This document shows, piece by piece, positions 25,142 through 36,680 of a DNA stretch of 64,000 nucleotides; the stretch's first letter is position 1, and each line of letters starts with the position of its first letter. The notes under the pieces were generated by a model. The model was not told the DNA's origin and did not search any database. It worked only from the letters and a program-made list of their open reading frames with translations. The DNA is from Cyclina sinensis (taxonomy: Eukaryota; Mollusca; Bivalvia; Venerida; Veneridae), in contig JAAONU010000002.1 of the NCBI GenBank assembly GCA_012932295.1, forward strand, positions 16,033,388-16,097,387. The letters are read 5' to 3'. Made by a program: the position numbers and the translations under genes.

Positions 25142-25733
25142 TTGCCATGGTTGTATAAAAGTGTTTTCACAGATTTGTTAAGTTTTCAAATCACTGACCT
25201 CATTTCAAAAGAATCGAACACAACTGTATTTATAACACTTGATCAATTGGACTCAGATGAGCAATTAAGAGTCATCATGACCCTATTGTATTCACATAAT
25301 AGCCGTTACAGAAACATACACTTTGATTTACATGAAATAGCTAAATTTTATCATTTAAAGTGCTAGTTGCTCTACAATCAATGGCACACGTGAGTTTAAA
25401 CTCACAGGGTTTAATAAATATCAAACAGGCAAAACTACCTGCATGAGTTACCAAACCTTTTACTCCCAAGATTTATATTCCAACATCTAAACAAAGAATA
25501 TGAGTCAAAATAAGAGAAAAATAAAAAGAAAGGCGTGTTATTCATATATGAAGCTGGTTAATGTTTCTATTTATAAAACGTGCTGTCACTAAAACGGCAC
25601 TCAGAAGTTTATGAATTCCTCTGTTCTTCGTTTTTAGAAAATTGGTCCATTGATATTGTACGATTACCAAGCCATCTTAATTTTCAAATGTTGCCTAAAG
25701 ATAAACAAATTAAGATCACTCTATCAACACGCA
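25142..25733 (+). pseudogene. Exon-like frames of an unrecognised protein in unit B
   Basis: Two nearby plus-strand frames look protein-like but match no family I know. The first (25142-25366) includes 'LDQLDSDEQLRVIMTLLYS' and 'FDLHEIAKFYHLKC'. The second includes a segment bounded by 'cttcgtttttag' (acceptor-like, ending about 25637) and 'acgcag|gtattc' (donor-like, about 25733), coding 'ENWSIDIVRLPSHLNFQML' and onward. In unit A both are damaged: a one-base loss and an 18-base loss in the first, and 'gcgttaacataaataaatt' in the second. They may be remnants of a captured or duplicated host gene. They may also be chance. Confidence 0.3.
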
Positions 25734-25788
25734 GGTATTCAATAATGCCTACGTTTATTGGGAGTTAAAGTACTTTTCAAACTATTAT

Positions 25789-26335
25789 GTCTCCCCCAAC
25801 GAGATGGTGTGGGAGACATGCATGCAGGCTGGATTTCAACAGAACTTGTAATGATTCATTGGTACCAAGCTAAGTTGCATATTGTCGACATTTTCCATTT
25901 TAGTGATTTTCAGCAAAGCTATGGCCCTTGATATGTCCAGATTTTGAGCATATATGGGCATATCTCCATAAGATCTTGCCGGATTATGACGAAACTTAAC
26001 AGAAATAATTGTTACCAAGTGTAGTTATGTTTATTATTGAGGTGTTCCGGTCGGATTATTTTTTGCGATGTTGTGGCCCTTTTTTGTCCAAATTTGAATA
26101 CATTTAAGCATATCTCATTAACTGCTGATCACATTTTGTTGAAACTCCACAAGAAAGATTAAAAGCAAGATTAGTTATGCAAATTAGCGTTGTGTTTCGG
26201 TCGGATGATTTTCAGTTAAGTAACTGCTCTTGATTTGTCCAAATTTTAATACAATTTGCCATATCTCTATAACTGCTAGTTAGGTTTTGACGAAACTTGT
26301 AAAAGTATGTTATCAGAGGAAAATCTAAAATACAA
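25789..26335. repeat. Repeat starting with a 'tgtctccc' hairpin, unit B copy
   Basis: Same hairpin start and three degenerate subunits as 16636-17190, at the matching position in unit B. Confidence 0.65.
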
Positions 26336-26371
26336 TATTGTTTTGATCAATAGACTCCATTTTATACATAC

Positions 26372-26553
26372 CTTCTACTATCAGTATTACGCTTTGTACT
26401 CAGAGTAGGTTTATAAATAGCCTGTGCTTGCTGAGTTGGTTCTACACATGTATTCTCAGCAATCATCCATCTGGACATCACAAGTTTCATTTGTTTCACT
26501 TGGAGCGTTGCTGATAAAGTGTATGCAACCAGTAAAATGCTGAGACATAGCAT
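26372..26553 (-). CDS. Possible first exon with signal peptide, unrecognised secreted protein
   Basis: On the minus strand an ATG at 26553 opens a frame starting 'MLCLSILLVAYTLSATLQV', a typical short hydrophobic signal peptide. A polar stretch follows with one Cys. The frame runs into a strong donor 'AAG|GTATGT' at 26372/26371, with a stop just inside the putative intron. An in-frame ATG also exists upstream at 26619, but the inner one gives the better signal peptide. I found no following exon on the minus strand. In unit A the equivalent region (17200-17300) lacks the signal-peptide bases and a second internal piece, so the exon is absent there. No family was recognised; chance remains possible. 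Confidence 0.3.
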
Positions 26554-28477
26554 TTTAGTTTGAAAAATTAAGAATAAAGGATTATCTAGATAATTTTGTT
26601 CAAATATAACACTTCGCACTGAAAAGCAATGACTAACACAGTAGTAGGTTCGATAAATTTATAACAGTTCGTCAGTAAGTGTGTGTAAGAATTACTTTTT
26701 TTTGGAAAATAAATATATGTAATGTATGCAATTCCCTATGTAAATGTATTTGTAATAATAAAATTTTCTTCTTTTTCTCTTAAACCTTTACAAATTTACA
26801 AGAACCTCGAATAATCAAATTTGTCTGAGAGACACATATGGGATTCGAATGCACATATTACGACCTTAAAATACAGCAAAAACTATATTTAAGGCAGAGT
26901 ACTAGTTTCAGATAATAAGACGCAGCAATATTACAGCACTATACAGGCGCATCATTAAATGTACTATCAAGCCGTGCGAGTTCTTGGGTGTATTTGTACA
27001 AATTTCGCAAGAACACATTATTTTAGGTCGATAAGAAACACTAGATTATTGATGTAAGCGACTTTAGAAACACTGGATTATTGATGTAAGCAACTTTAGA
27101 AACACTAGATTATTGATGTAAGCAACTTGAACACAAAGAAAATGAGATAAGTATCTCTTGTCTGACAAATTGCTTATAATTGCCTTTTACCTTGATTTTA
27201 ATGCAAGAATAATACTGTTAATGTTTTAGCTGCCGTAATCCAAGTCATTGGAAAATAGCTGGAAATATAACACATATATTCATTTCAAAGTAATTCCCAA
27301 GATAAAAGACAGAACGTGAAAGTTTAACTGGGTCCAGACGGAAAATTTATTAAGTATATTATCTGAGATATAGACTAGTAACTGCATAAATAAGATCACG
27401 ATATCTACATGTCTAGCATTTAAGTGACAACTCCATCTTATGAAACATTCTAATTACCTAAACAAGAAAGAGAATTTCATAGTAAACAGCTTGAGTTCTG
27501 ATTCAGAGGGTAAAATATAGTAAGTATAGAGGCCATACTATACACTTACTGAAAATGTCCCTTGACCTATATATTTTGACAAGTACATGACATATATCAA
27601 AATTTGTCGTGCAACAGGTATAATATTTGGTTTCAAGTTTGTTATAAACAAAATTTGAAGGTCAAATAACAGGGGAAATACACAACATTATGATTCACAC
27701 TCCCCTCAGTTGATAAAAAGATCTATCGCATCATGTTTGAGGTAATAACTGTCCTTAGTTATAATTAAGCTCATCACTGGAAGCTTAAGTCGTATAAACA
27801 CTGATTTCATGACATTCGCAGAACATTCACAGCAACCTTGATTATGGGTTGTCAGTTTTTGCATCGTTTCATTATAAATATAATGCTGGACTTTTTATCT
27901 ATCCGTGTTAAAGTTTTGTATGTGAGACAATTATTATTAATGCGTCTATGCATTTGTCCTGTTAAAAGGAAGAAGTAAAAAAGGAACTTTTTTATCTATC
28001 GAAACGTGTAATCATAACCAAAGTAAACATTTTTCATGACATATAATCAGACGGTATTACTAATTTATGCATTACCTTGGTTTCATATAACAGATAACAA
28101 TCATATGAAATGCTTTAAAGTATGTAAAATATAGTATTGGATTTAAGCAGACCAAAATAATGTTCTGTACTATTCATTACAATAATTGAGAAAGAAACAG
28201 AAGCTATATTTGTCACAGTTTTTTTTCAGTCATAAACACTGGTACCCAAAATCTAATACAATTATAATCATGAGACATTTTACACTAAGAAAGATTAATA
28301 TGGACATTTCGAGTTTTCTCCCAATCGGTTACAAGCTTTATTTAAGTATACAAGCGGAAAAAAGTTACACAAGTTTTCGATTAATCATGTATATTTAGTA
28401 ATGTTTTATCTTTTTTCACTGATACTAAATGTTCTTTTTTAAATGGATAGTGTTGGCTTTTAACCAAAGGTTCATTG

Positions 28478-29440
28478 CACCATTAACATTAAAAATGCAA
28501 ACGTCCAACGGAACTTCATGGTATGATAACATTGACAATATCAAGGCCAACATCACTAATATTGAAAATATTAACACCCAAGAACGATCAGGGCATGACA
28601 ATATCAAGGTATAAAATAACATTGAAAATAGCAGCATCCAACAAATGTTCATGACAAGATATCATTGAACATGTCAACTTTCAACGCAATTTCATAGCAT
28701 TATTTACATATCATCTTTCAATGCAAGTTTATGGCATGACAAACAATGAAAATATCATTTTCAAACGTAAGTTCTTAGCATGAATAACATTAAAAAAATC
28801 AAAGCTGACGCTTGTTCACAGCATTTCTAACATTGAAAATACATAATTTCAAGACACGATTAACATTGAAAATAACAACGCCCAATTCAAGTTCATGGTA
28901 TTATTAACGATGAACATAGCAACATCCAGTAAACGTTCATGGCAAGATTTACATTGAACTATCAACATTAAACGCAAGTTCATAGTATTATTAACATTGA
29001 AAATAGCATCTTTCAACGAAAGTTCATGCATGAGTAACATTTGAAATAGCATCTTGCAAAGGAATTGCATGGCTTCATTCACACTAGAAATGCCAACTTC
29101 CAACACACACGAAAGTTCATGTATTTATTTACATTGAAAATATGAAAGTCAATTAAACGCTCATGGCAAAATTACCATTAAATATATCAGTATTAAGCTC
29201 AAAATCATAGCATAATTGACACTAAAAATCTTAACTTTCATCACAAATGCATGAAAAATATTGAAAATTTCAACACTTAACAAAAGCTCATGGCAAGATT
29301 ACCATAGAAACTTCATTGTATTATTCACAGAGACATTAGCAATGCCAAACGCAGGTTCATGCCACTTTGAATATTATCAATGTATTCATGACATGTTTAA
29401 CACTGAAGAAAGTATCGAAGCCCTGCGTAAGTTAAAGGCT
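28478..29440. repeat. Worn 44-bp minisatellite at the end of unit B
   Basis: This is the counterpart of 19838-20285, about twice as long, with diverged monomers ('agttcatagtattattaaca', 'acattgaaaatagcatc'). It grades into the well-preserved array that follows, so older monomers sit at the edge and younger ones inside. Confidence 0.8.
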
Positions 29441-31740
29441 CGATTAACACTGAAAACGCAAACGCTCATCTAATGTTAATGACATGATTAACACTGAAAA
29501 TGCCAACGCTCAACAAAAATTCATAGCATGATTATCATTTAAAATGCCAACGCTCAACAAAAGTTCATGGCATGACTAACACTGAAAATGCCAACGTCTG
29601 ACAAAAATTCATGGCATGATTAACACTGAAAATGCCAACGCTCAACAAAAGTTCATGGCATGATAAACACTGAAAATGCCAACGCTCAACAAAAGTTCAT
29701 GACATGATTAACACTGAAAATGCCAACGCCCGACAAAAGTTCATGACATGATTAACACTGAAAATGCCAACGCCCAAAAAAGTTCATGGCATGATTAACA
29801 CTGAAAATGCCAACGTTCAACAAAAGTTCATGGCATGATTATCATTGAAAATGCCAACGTCCAACAAAAGTTCATGACATGATTAACACTGAAAATGCCA
29901 ACGTCCGACACAAGTTCATGGCATGATTAACACTGAAAATGCCAACGCTCAACAAAAATTCATGACATGATTAACACTGAAAATGCCAACGTCCGACAAA
30001 AGTTCATGGCATGACTAACACTGAAAATGCCAACGCCCGACAAAAGTTCATGGCATGATTAACACTGAAAATGCAAACGTCCAACAAAAGTTTCATGACA
30101 TGATTAACACTGAAAATGCCAACGTCCGACAAAAGTTCATGACATGATTAACACTGAAAATGCCAACGCCCGACAAAAGTTCATGGCATGATTAGCACTG
30201 AAAATGCCAACGCTCAACAAAAATTCATGACATGATTAACAATGAAAATGCCAACGTCCGACAAAAGTTCATGGCATGACTAATACTGAAGATGCCAACG
30301 TCCGACAAAAGTTCATGGCATGATTAACACTGAAAATGCAAACGTCAAGCAAAAGTTTCATGACATGATTAACACTGAAAATGCCAACGTCCGACAAAAG
30401 TTCATGGCATGATTAACACTGAAAATGCCAACGTCCGACAAAAGTTCATGACATGATAAACAATAAAAATGCCAACGTCCAACAAAAATTCATGACATGA
30501 TTAACACTGAAAATGCCAACGCCCAACAAAAGTTCATGGCATGATTAACTCTGAAAATGCCAACGCTCAACAAGAATTCATGACATGATTAACACTGAAA
30601 ATGCCAACGTCCGACAAAAGTTCATGGCATGATTAACACTGAAAATGCCAACGTCTGACAAAAGTTCATGACATGATTAACACTGAAAATGCCAACGCCC
30701 GACAAAAGTTCATGGCATGATTAACACTGAAAATGCCAACGTCCAACAAAAGTTCATGACATGATAAACACTAAAAATGCCAACGCTCAACAAAAATTCA
30801 TGACATGATTAACACTGAAAATGCCAACGCCCGACAAAAGTTCATGGCATGATTAACAATGAAAATGCCAACGTCCGACAAAAGTTCATGACATGATTAA
30901 CACTGAAAATGCCAACGTCCAACAAAAGTTCATGACATGATCAACACTGAAAATGCCAACGTCCGGCAAAAGTTCATGGCATGCTAAACACTGAAAATGC
31001 CAACGCTCAACAAAAATTCTTGGCATGATAAACACTGAAAATGCCAACGTCCGACAAAAGTTCATGACATGATTAACACTGAAAACGCCAACGTCCGACA
31101 AAAATTCATGGCATGATTAACACTGAAAATGCCAACGCCCAACAAAAGTTCATGGCATGATTAACACTGAAAATGCCAACGCCCGACAAAAGTTCATGGC
31201 ATGATTAACACTGAAAATGCCAACGCTCAACAAAAATTCATGACATGATTAACACTGAAAATGCCAACGTCCGACAAAAGTTCATGGCATGACTAACACT
31301 GAAAATGCCAACGTCCGACAAAAGTTCATGGCATGACTAACACTGAAAATGCCAACGTCCAACAAAAGTTCATGGCATGATTAACACTGAAAATGGCAAC
31401 GCTCAACAAAAGTTCATGGCCTGACTATTACTAAAATGCTAACGTCCGACACAAATTCATGGCATGATAAACACTGAAAATGCCAACGTCCGACAAAAGT
31501 TCATGGCATGATTAACACTGAAAATGCCAACGTCCGACAAAAGTTCATGTCATGATTAACACTGAAAATGCCAACGTCTGACAAAAGTTCATGGCATGAT
31601 TTTCATTAAAAATGCTACGCTCAACAAAAGTTCGTGGCATGATTAACACTGAAAATGCCATCGCCCAACAGAAGTTCATGGCATGATTAACATTGAAAAT
31701 GCAATCGTCCAACAGAAGTTCATTGCATGATTAACATGAA
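29440..31740. repeat. 44-bp minisatellite array, about 50 copies
   Basis: The monomer is 44 bp and reads 'aacactgaaaatgccaacg', then 't/c ccgacaaaag' or 'ctcaacaaaa', then 'ttcatggcatgatt' or 'ttcatgacatgatt'. Roughly fifty copies fill about 2.27 kb with few indels. The variants (cgtccgac / cgcccgac / cgctcaac; ggcatg / gacatg) occur in mixed order, which suggests repeated multi-monomer duplications. Open frames across it, such as 30886-31101 on the minus strand, come from the repeat and are not genes. Confidence 0.95.
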
Positions 31741-34119
31741 ACTCTGAACTTCATTTGGTCGAGTGATTTTAAGTTTCTTTAATTAGAGCCAGCCAAAACA
31801 ATACTCGCGCAATTATCACGACGTGCGAAAAATATGGGTTAACTTTTTACCTGTCGGCGCCTGCGTGACTAGTTATGACAATTGTAAGTGTGAATTATTT
31901 TGACATGTATTCTCGACTTATACAATAAGAATAAAGAACAACATATGACCTTGGGGCCGGAAACATTGCTCGAGCGATCGAGTTATTGATGCTCAAATAA
32001 TCCAGGGTAATTTTCCATAATTTCCAAAATTTTGCCAGGACCGAACAATGTCTTCGAATAATCTTATCAATGCTCGGGCGAACGGTGTTTTACTGTATTT
32101 CTGAAGTGGAGAGAATACTTTCAGATAGACACGCTCTACTTTTATTGACAACAAAAGACAACAACCAATGTAAAACTTCATCTTATAATGATAACCAGTC
32201 TCATGACTCGATTTCCAGATGACAAAATAGTAAAATGAATGATTATTTCAAGAACAAAAATGACTTGAATACGGTAGCACATTTAGAGTCATTACCAGAT
32301 GCAGTTGAGAATCAAGAACCATGCCTTTACAGCATCATTTAATATATATAGCTGTTTTGAAAAAATAGCTTTTTCTCAGGTCTAAGTTTGGGAATAACTC
32401 ACAAAACAGGAAACAAATTATGGCCACAGGTTACACAGATAGACCCTCGTATTTGCATTCTTGCCAAAATAAACGTCTAATATACAATCGCGCATTGTGT
32501 AAGACATACCATAACAGAAATTTATTCATCCTTGTGAGTAAAGAAAGATCTGTATATTCTCTTGGTTGAAAGCCAAATTTCTAGCTAGCTTTGAATTTGA
32601 TCTCAGCTGGGCATTCGGCTCTTTCGTGCCGAATACTAAATTCGTACCTTGTTGGGTAATGAATATCCATTTCCCAATTCCCAACGCTAGCTAACTTTAC
32701 ACACATCACTTTACCTTGTTTATCCATACTTCGTGACATTCCTTATAGTCTGCACGCTTTTTCTGATATTTTAATTGATAGTGTTAAATTCTTCCTACCT
32801 GCCTTTAGGTCAATGAAACAATTATTTTCACTGACCCCGTTGACGATATAGTAATTTTAATATCTCTATTCACTTGGTTTATACAAAAACTTTATAAAAA
32901 ATGCGATTAGTTTGCAACATACATTTCGTTACTGTTGTAACCTTGACAATATGAACTATTTTGCATTTGTATGTGTACTAAATAAAAGGTAGTAACATTA
33001 TACTGCTAAAACTGAAGCGTGATTAAGGTATTGTCTTTCACAATCGCAATAGGCCCACCTGTCTGAGGTAGTCACTGATACAGAGAATACAGGTAGCTGA
33101 TTTAATCTAGCAAGCTCAAGTGTTGTTCAACGAAGACCAGTGCATTGAACTGAAACATTTTGTAACGCATTTCAGTTTTTGATTGCAACCATTTGCAGTT
33201 GTCTGAATAAATTCTAACCAATTTCTAAATAGCTAGAAGTGATGTCTATTAATAAACTAAAACTTTTCAGAAAAACAGACCTTTCTAATTTCTAAAAGAG
33301 TGGGAAAGAACTCTTTTTGAGAACTCTTGTACAAATTTGATTTATTTTAACGCATTTAATAGTCAAAGTCAACAGCGGACAATACTAGTCTCCAATTCTC
33401 AATCAGATACCCTCAACCTTTTTTTCACATAAACGGCAATGGCTGAAAACAGGACACAATGTGTGGGAGTTTAACCAATGCTCATCAATTTGTCAGCGAC
33501 TTTAACCAATCGACCATGGAGATGGCATCTGGTACAGTTTGAGAGAAAGTACTCTAGGTTATATTACATGGCTTAACACTCTCTAAATGAGACAAGCAAT
33601 TTACCTAATGGCGTTCTGGGAAGGACAAGTACTAAACTCTAATTCCAGCGGCGGATCCTGAAATTTCTAAAGTTGGTGGGGAAAGAGGATGGTCCTATAC
33701 TGCATTTTTTATTCAATAAATTTTATAGTATAAGCTTTTTCTCAAATAAGTATATAATTATTATAATTAAAAAGCATTTTGATACACTGTAATCAATCTA
33801 AAGAATGTGTTTAACATATTAAAAAGATAGGCATTTGCCATGTCATTGTAATTTAAAGATTTATGTACAAGTTAAGTTTTTGGGGCAATATCTCCTGGAG
33901 ATATTTTTATATAAAATGGTGCATTTTGGCATGAATATGAGGCTTCAGATGTAAAATTTTTGTGCAGATAAGTATACAGATAAGAATGTTTATCCTTATT
34001 TGAGTACGTTTGTGCCTGCATTAGAGATGCCTGTCTCAGAATTTAACAATATTTGCTTTCGTGTAATTGTATCTATACAAAATATCATTTATTCTACTTA
34101 CAGACTGTACAGATGACAG
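31741..34119. other. Intergenic stretch, no gene seen
   Basis: AT-rich single-copy-looking sequence. A 62-codon minus-strand frame (31993-32181) has no recognisable motif. No RNA gene or element could be supported. Confidence 0.55.
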
Positions 34120-35017
34120 TTTTGGTTGACCTGTTGTACGCAGTCAGTACAGTCAGTACAGCCGGTAGTTCCAGCAGTCACAGTGAGTTCAGACGGCAGA
34201 ACCGGCAGATTGCTTTTACGCGGCTTCAGTCAGTACAGCCGGTAGTACCAGCAGATTGGTTATACGCAGTCACAGTGAGTTCAGACGGTAGTACCAGCAG
34301 ATTGCTTTTACGCGGCTTCAGTCAGTACAGCCGGTAGTACCAGCAGATTGGTTATACGCAGTCACAGTGAGTTCAGACGGCAGAACCGGCAGATTGCTTT
34401 TACGCGGCTTCAGTCAGTACAGCCGGTAGTACCAGCAGATTGGTTATACACAGTCACAGTGAGTTCAGACGGCAGAACCGGCAGATTGCTTTTACGCGGC
34501 TTCAGTCAGTACAGCCGGTAGTACCAGCAGATTGGTTATACGCAGTCACAGTGAGTTCAGACGGCAGAACCGGCAGATTGCTTTTACGCGGCTTCAGTCA
34601 GTACAGCCGGTAGTACCAGCAGATTGGTTATACACAGTCACAGTGAGTTCAGACGGTAGAACCGGCAGATTGCTTTTACGCGGCTTCAGTCAGTACAGCC
34701 GGTAGTACCAGCAGATTGGTTATACGCAGTCACAGTGAGTTCAGACGGTAGTAGCAGCAGATTGGTTATACGCAGTCACAGTGAGTTCAGACGGTAGTAG
34801 CAGCAGATTGGTTATACGCAGTCACAGTGAGTTCAGACGGTAGTACCAGCAGATTGGTTATACGCAGTCACCGTGAGTACAGACGGTAGTACCAGCAGAT
34901 TGGTTATACGCAGTCACAGTGAGTACAGCCGGTAAGTACTAGCAGATTGGTAATACGCAGTCACAGTGAGTTCAGACGGTAGTACCAGCAGATTAGTTTT
35001 ACGCGGTTTCAGTCAGT
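34120..35017. repeat. 46-bp minisatellite with 92-bp higher-order repeat
   Basis: The basic monomer of about 46 bp reads 'cagattggttatacgcagtc' then 'acagtgagttcagacgg' then 'tagtaccag'. In the first half two monomer variants alternate: one has 'ttttacgcggcttcagtcag', placed at 34221, 34313, 34405, 34497, 34589 and 34681, exactly 92 bp apart. From about 34725 only the simple monomer continues. The 94-codon frame across it (34053-34337) is a by-product. Confidence 0.95.
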
Positions 35018-35854
35018 TTAGTTTAATAATATTTTTTTCGGTACTTCGCAATGTACAAAACATGCAACATTATCTTTATTAGCAAAGTACAAAAAAGGAT
35101 TGGGCGACAAGTTATTACAACATTAGAATGCCCTCTCCCTAATGTGTCACATTATAATATCATATAATATCCGATTTAAACATCATTTCATTATATGCAT
35201 ATTTAGTAAATTTCCTCTGAATAATAAACGTTTTTTTTTTAAAATTTGCTGAGTTTCATTCCTAACATTTTAGTATACAAATATTATCTTGTTTGTAATT
35301 TCTGGGTTTGAATTTTTTTAAGTACCTCATAATACAATAATAGAAAAATGGATTTTATACATTTGTTACCATTGTGCCGCCCCCTCCACCGCATAGACCC
35401 CAACTTATGCAGGGAATGAAGACAGATAATTTATTCTTCGATAAAGCATTCACTAACTAAATTTATTCATAAACTTTAAATTAACGTTTGAAACGTTCGG
35501 TACTTTTTATATAATTCTGGATTGCAATGAATAATAGAGTATTTTCTTGTTCTGTAAGATTTTCATCACCAAACAAAATCTTATTTATGGTTAATGGATG
35601 AAATTGTGTAGTCGATTGGTAAAGGATACGTCTCTGATTATTGTAATTCACACACTCTAAGAAAAAGTGAAAACTATCTTCCTTAGGATTACCACATTGA
35701 CAGAAACTATCATTTCTTAGAAAATTATAGCTTAAATCACGTTAAGGTTACTACACTTATTGCGAATACGAGCGTGGTACACTGAATAGGTTCTGTTGCC
35801 TGATAGAAAATACTTTGGTACGGTTTGAGGTTTAAACATCTGTTTTAGATTGTA
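35018..35854 (-). mobile_element. 5'-truncated LINE fragment (RT C-terminal end) inserted in the minisatellite
   Basis: On the minus strand, starting next to 35854, the sequence codes 'YFLSGNRTYSVYHARIRNKC' and, after a small frame break, 'CQCGNPKEDSFHFFLECVNY' (about 35640-35705). The spacing C-x-C-G ... E-D-x-x-H-F-x3-C matches the Cys/His tail of non-LTR retrotransposon polyproteins. The frame then stops and a 3' untranslated part of about 450 bp follows down to 35018. The segment is flanked by 'tttcagtcagt' on both sides (35007-35017 and 35855-35865), a likely target-site duplication, although the host repeat also contains that phrase. Confidence 0.75.
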
Positions 35855-36680
35855 TTTCAGTCAGTACAGACGGTAGTACCAGCAGATTGGTTATACGCAG
35901 TCACAGTGAGTTCAGACGGCAGAACCAGCAGATTGGTTATTAGCAGTTATAGTGTGTACAGACGGCAGTATTGGTTGATGGGTCATAACCAGTTACAGTG
36001 AGACCAGACAACAGTACCAAGCAGATTAGTTAGACGCAGTTAAAGTGAGTACAGACAACATTATTTGTGGATGGGTCGTAACCAGTTACAGTGAGTACAG
36101 ACGGCAGTATTGGTAGATTTGTTATTAGCAGTAACAGTCATTTCAGACGGCAGTAACGGTAAAATGGTTATAAGCAGTAACAGTCATTTTAGAAGCAGTA
36201 TCAGTATATGAGTTGTAAGCTGTGACTGTGGGTACAGAAGGCAGTGTCGGTAGATGGGTTATAAGTAGTAAAAGTTAGTACAGATTGCAGTATCAGTATA
36301 TGTGTTATAAGAAGTCACAGTGAGTACAGAAGGCACTATCGGTAGATGGGATATAAGTAGTAAAAGTCAGTACAGACAGCAGTTGACATGTTGTAAGCAG
36401 TTACATTCCGGACAAACGTAATTAATGGTAGATAGATTGTTAGCAGTAAAAGTTAGATAGTGCGGCAGTATCGTTTAATCGGTTATTTGCTGTTACAGTC
36501 AGTTTTGACGGTTTATCGATAGCGCGTTTGTTACCAATAACAGTCAGGGCCGAGCGCAGTATCTGTAGACGGGTTGTTAGCAGTTACAGTTAGTACAAAC
36601 GGCAGTATCGGTTAATAGGTTTTAACCAGTTACAGTCAGTACAGTCGGCAGTATTAATTAGCAGTCGTAGACAGTAATCG
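35855..36680. repeat. Continuation of the minisatellite, progressively decayed
   Basis: The first two monomers after the LINE fragment match the 46-bp repeat well. Later ones ('agttacagtgagtacagacg', 'ggcagtatcggtagatgggt') drift steadily until the pattern fades near 36680. Confidence 0.8.

Larger units (their letters stand above)
20291..29440. repeat. Segmental duplication, unit B
   Basis: This is the direct tandem copy of unit A. It starts at 'ctagaggccacatttccc' and ends in a longer worn minisatellite (28478-29440). Against unit A it has one extra unit in the 'atcaaagctattgactt' repeat (five versus four). It also has two extra segments of about 75 and 95 bp near 26403-26625, and a 35-bp triplication at 27045-27125 ('gattattgatgtaagc'). 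Divergence is spread over the whole length, so the duplication is not very recent. Confidence 0.9.

Noticed and set aside
30886..31101. Minus-strand frame across the minisatellite (repeated 'MNFCR', 'HFQC')
   Set aside because: It is produced by the 44-bp repeat. The period is not a multiple of three and the frame has no start or splice context.
29440..31740. CRISPR array
   Set aside because: The 44-bp units are contiguous near-identical monomers without unique spacers, and the genome is clearly eukaryotic.
34053..34337. 94-codon frame across the 46/92-bp repeat
   Set aside because: The frame only follows the tandem repeat and stops as soon as the monomer phase changes.
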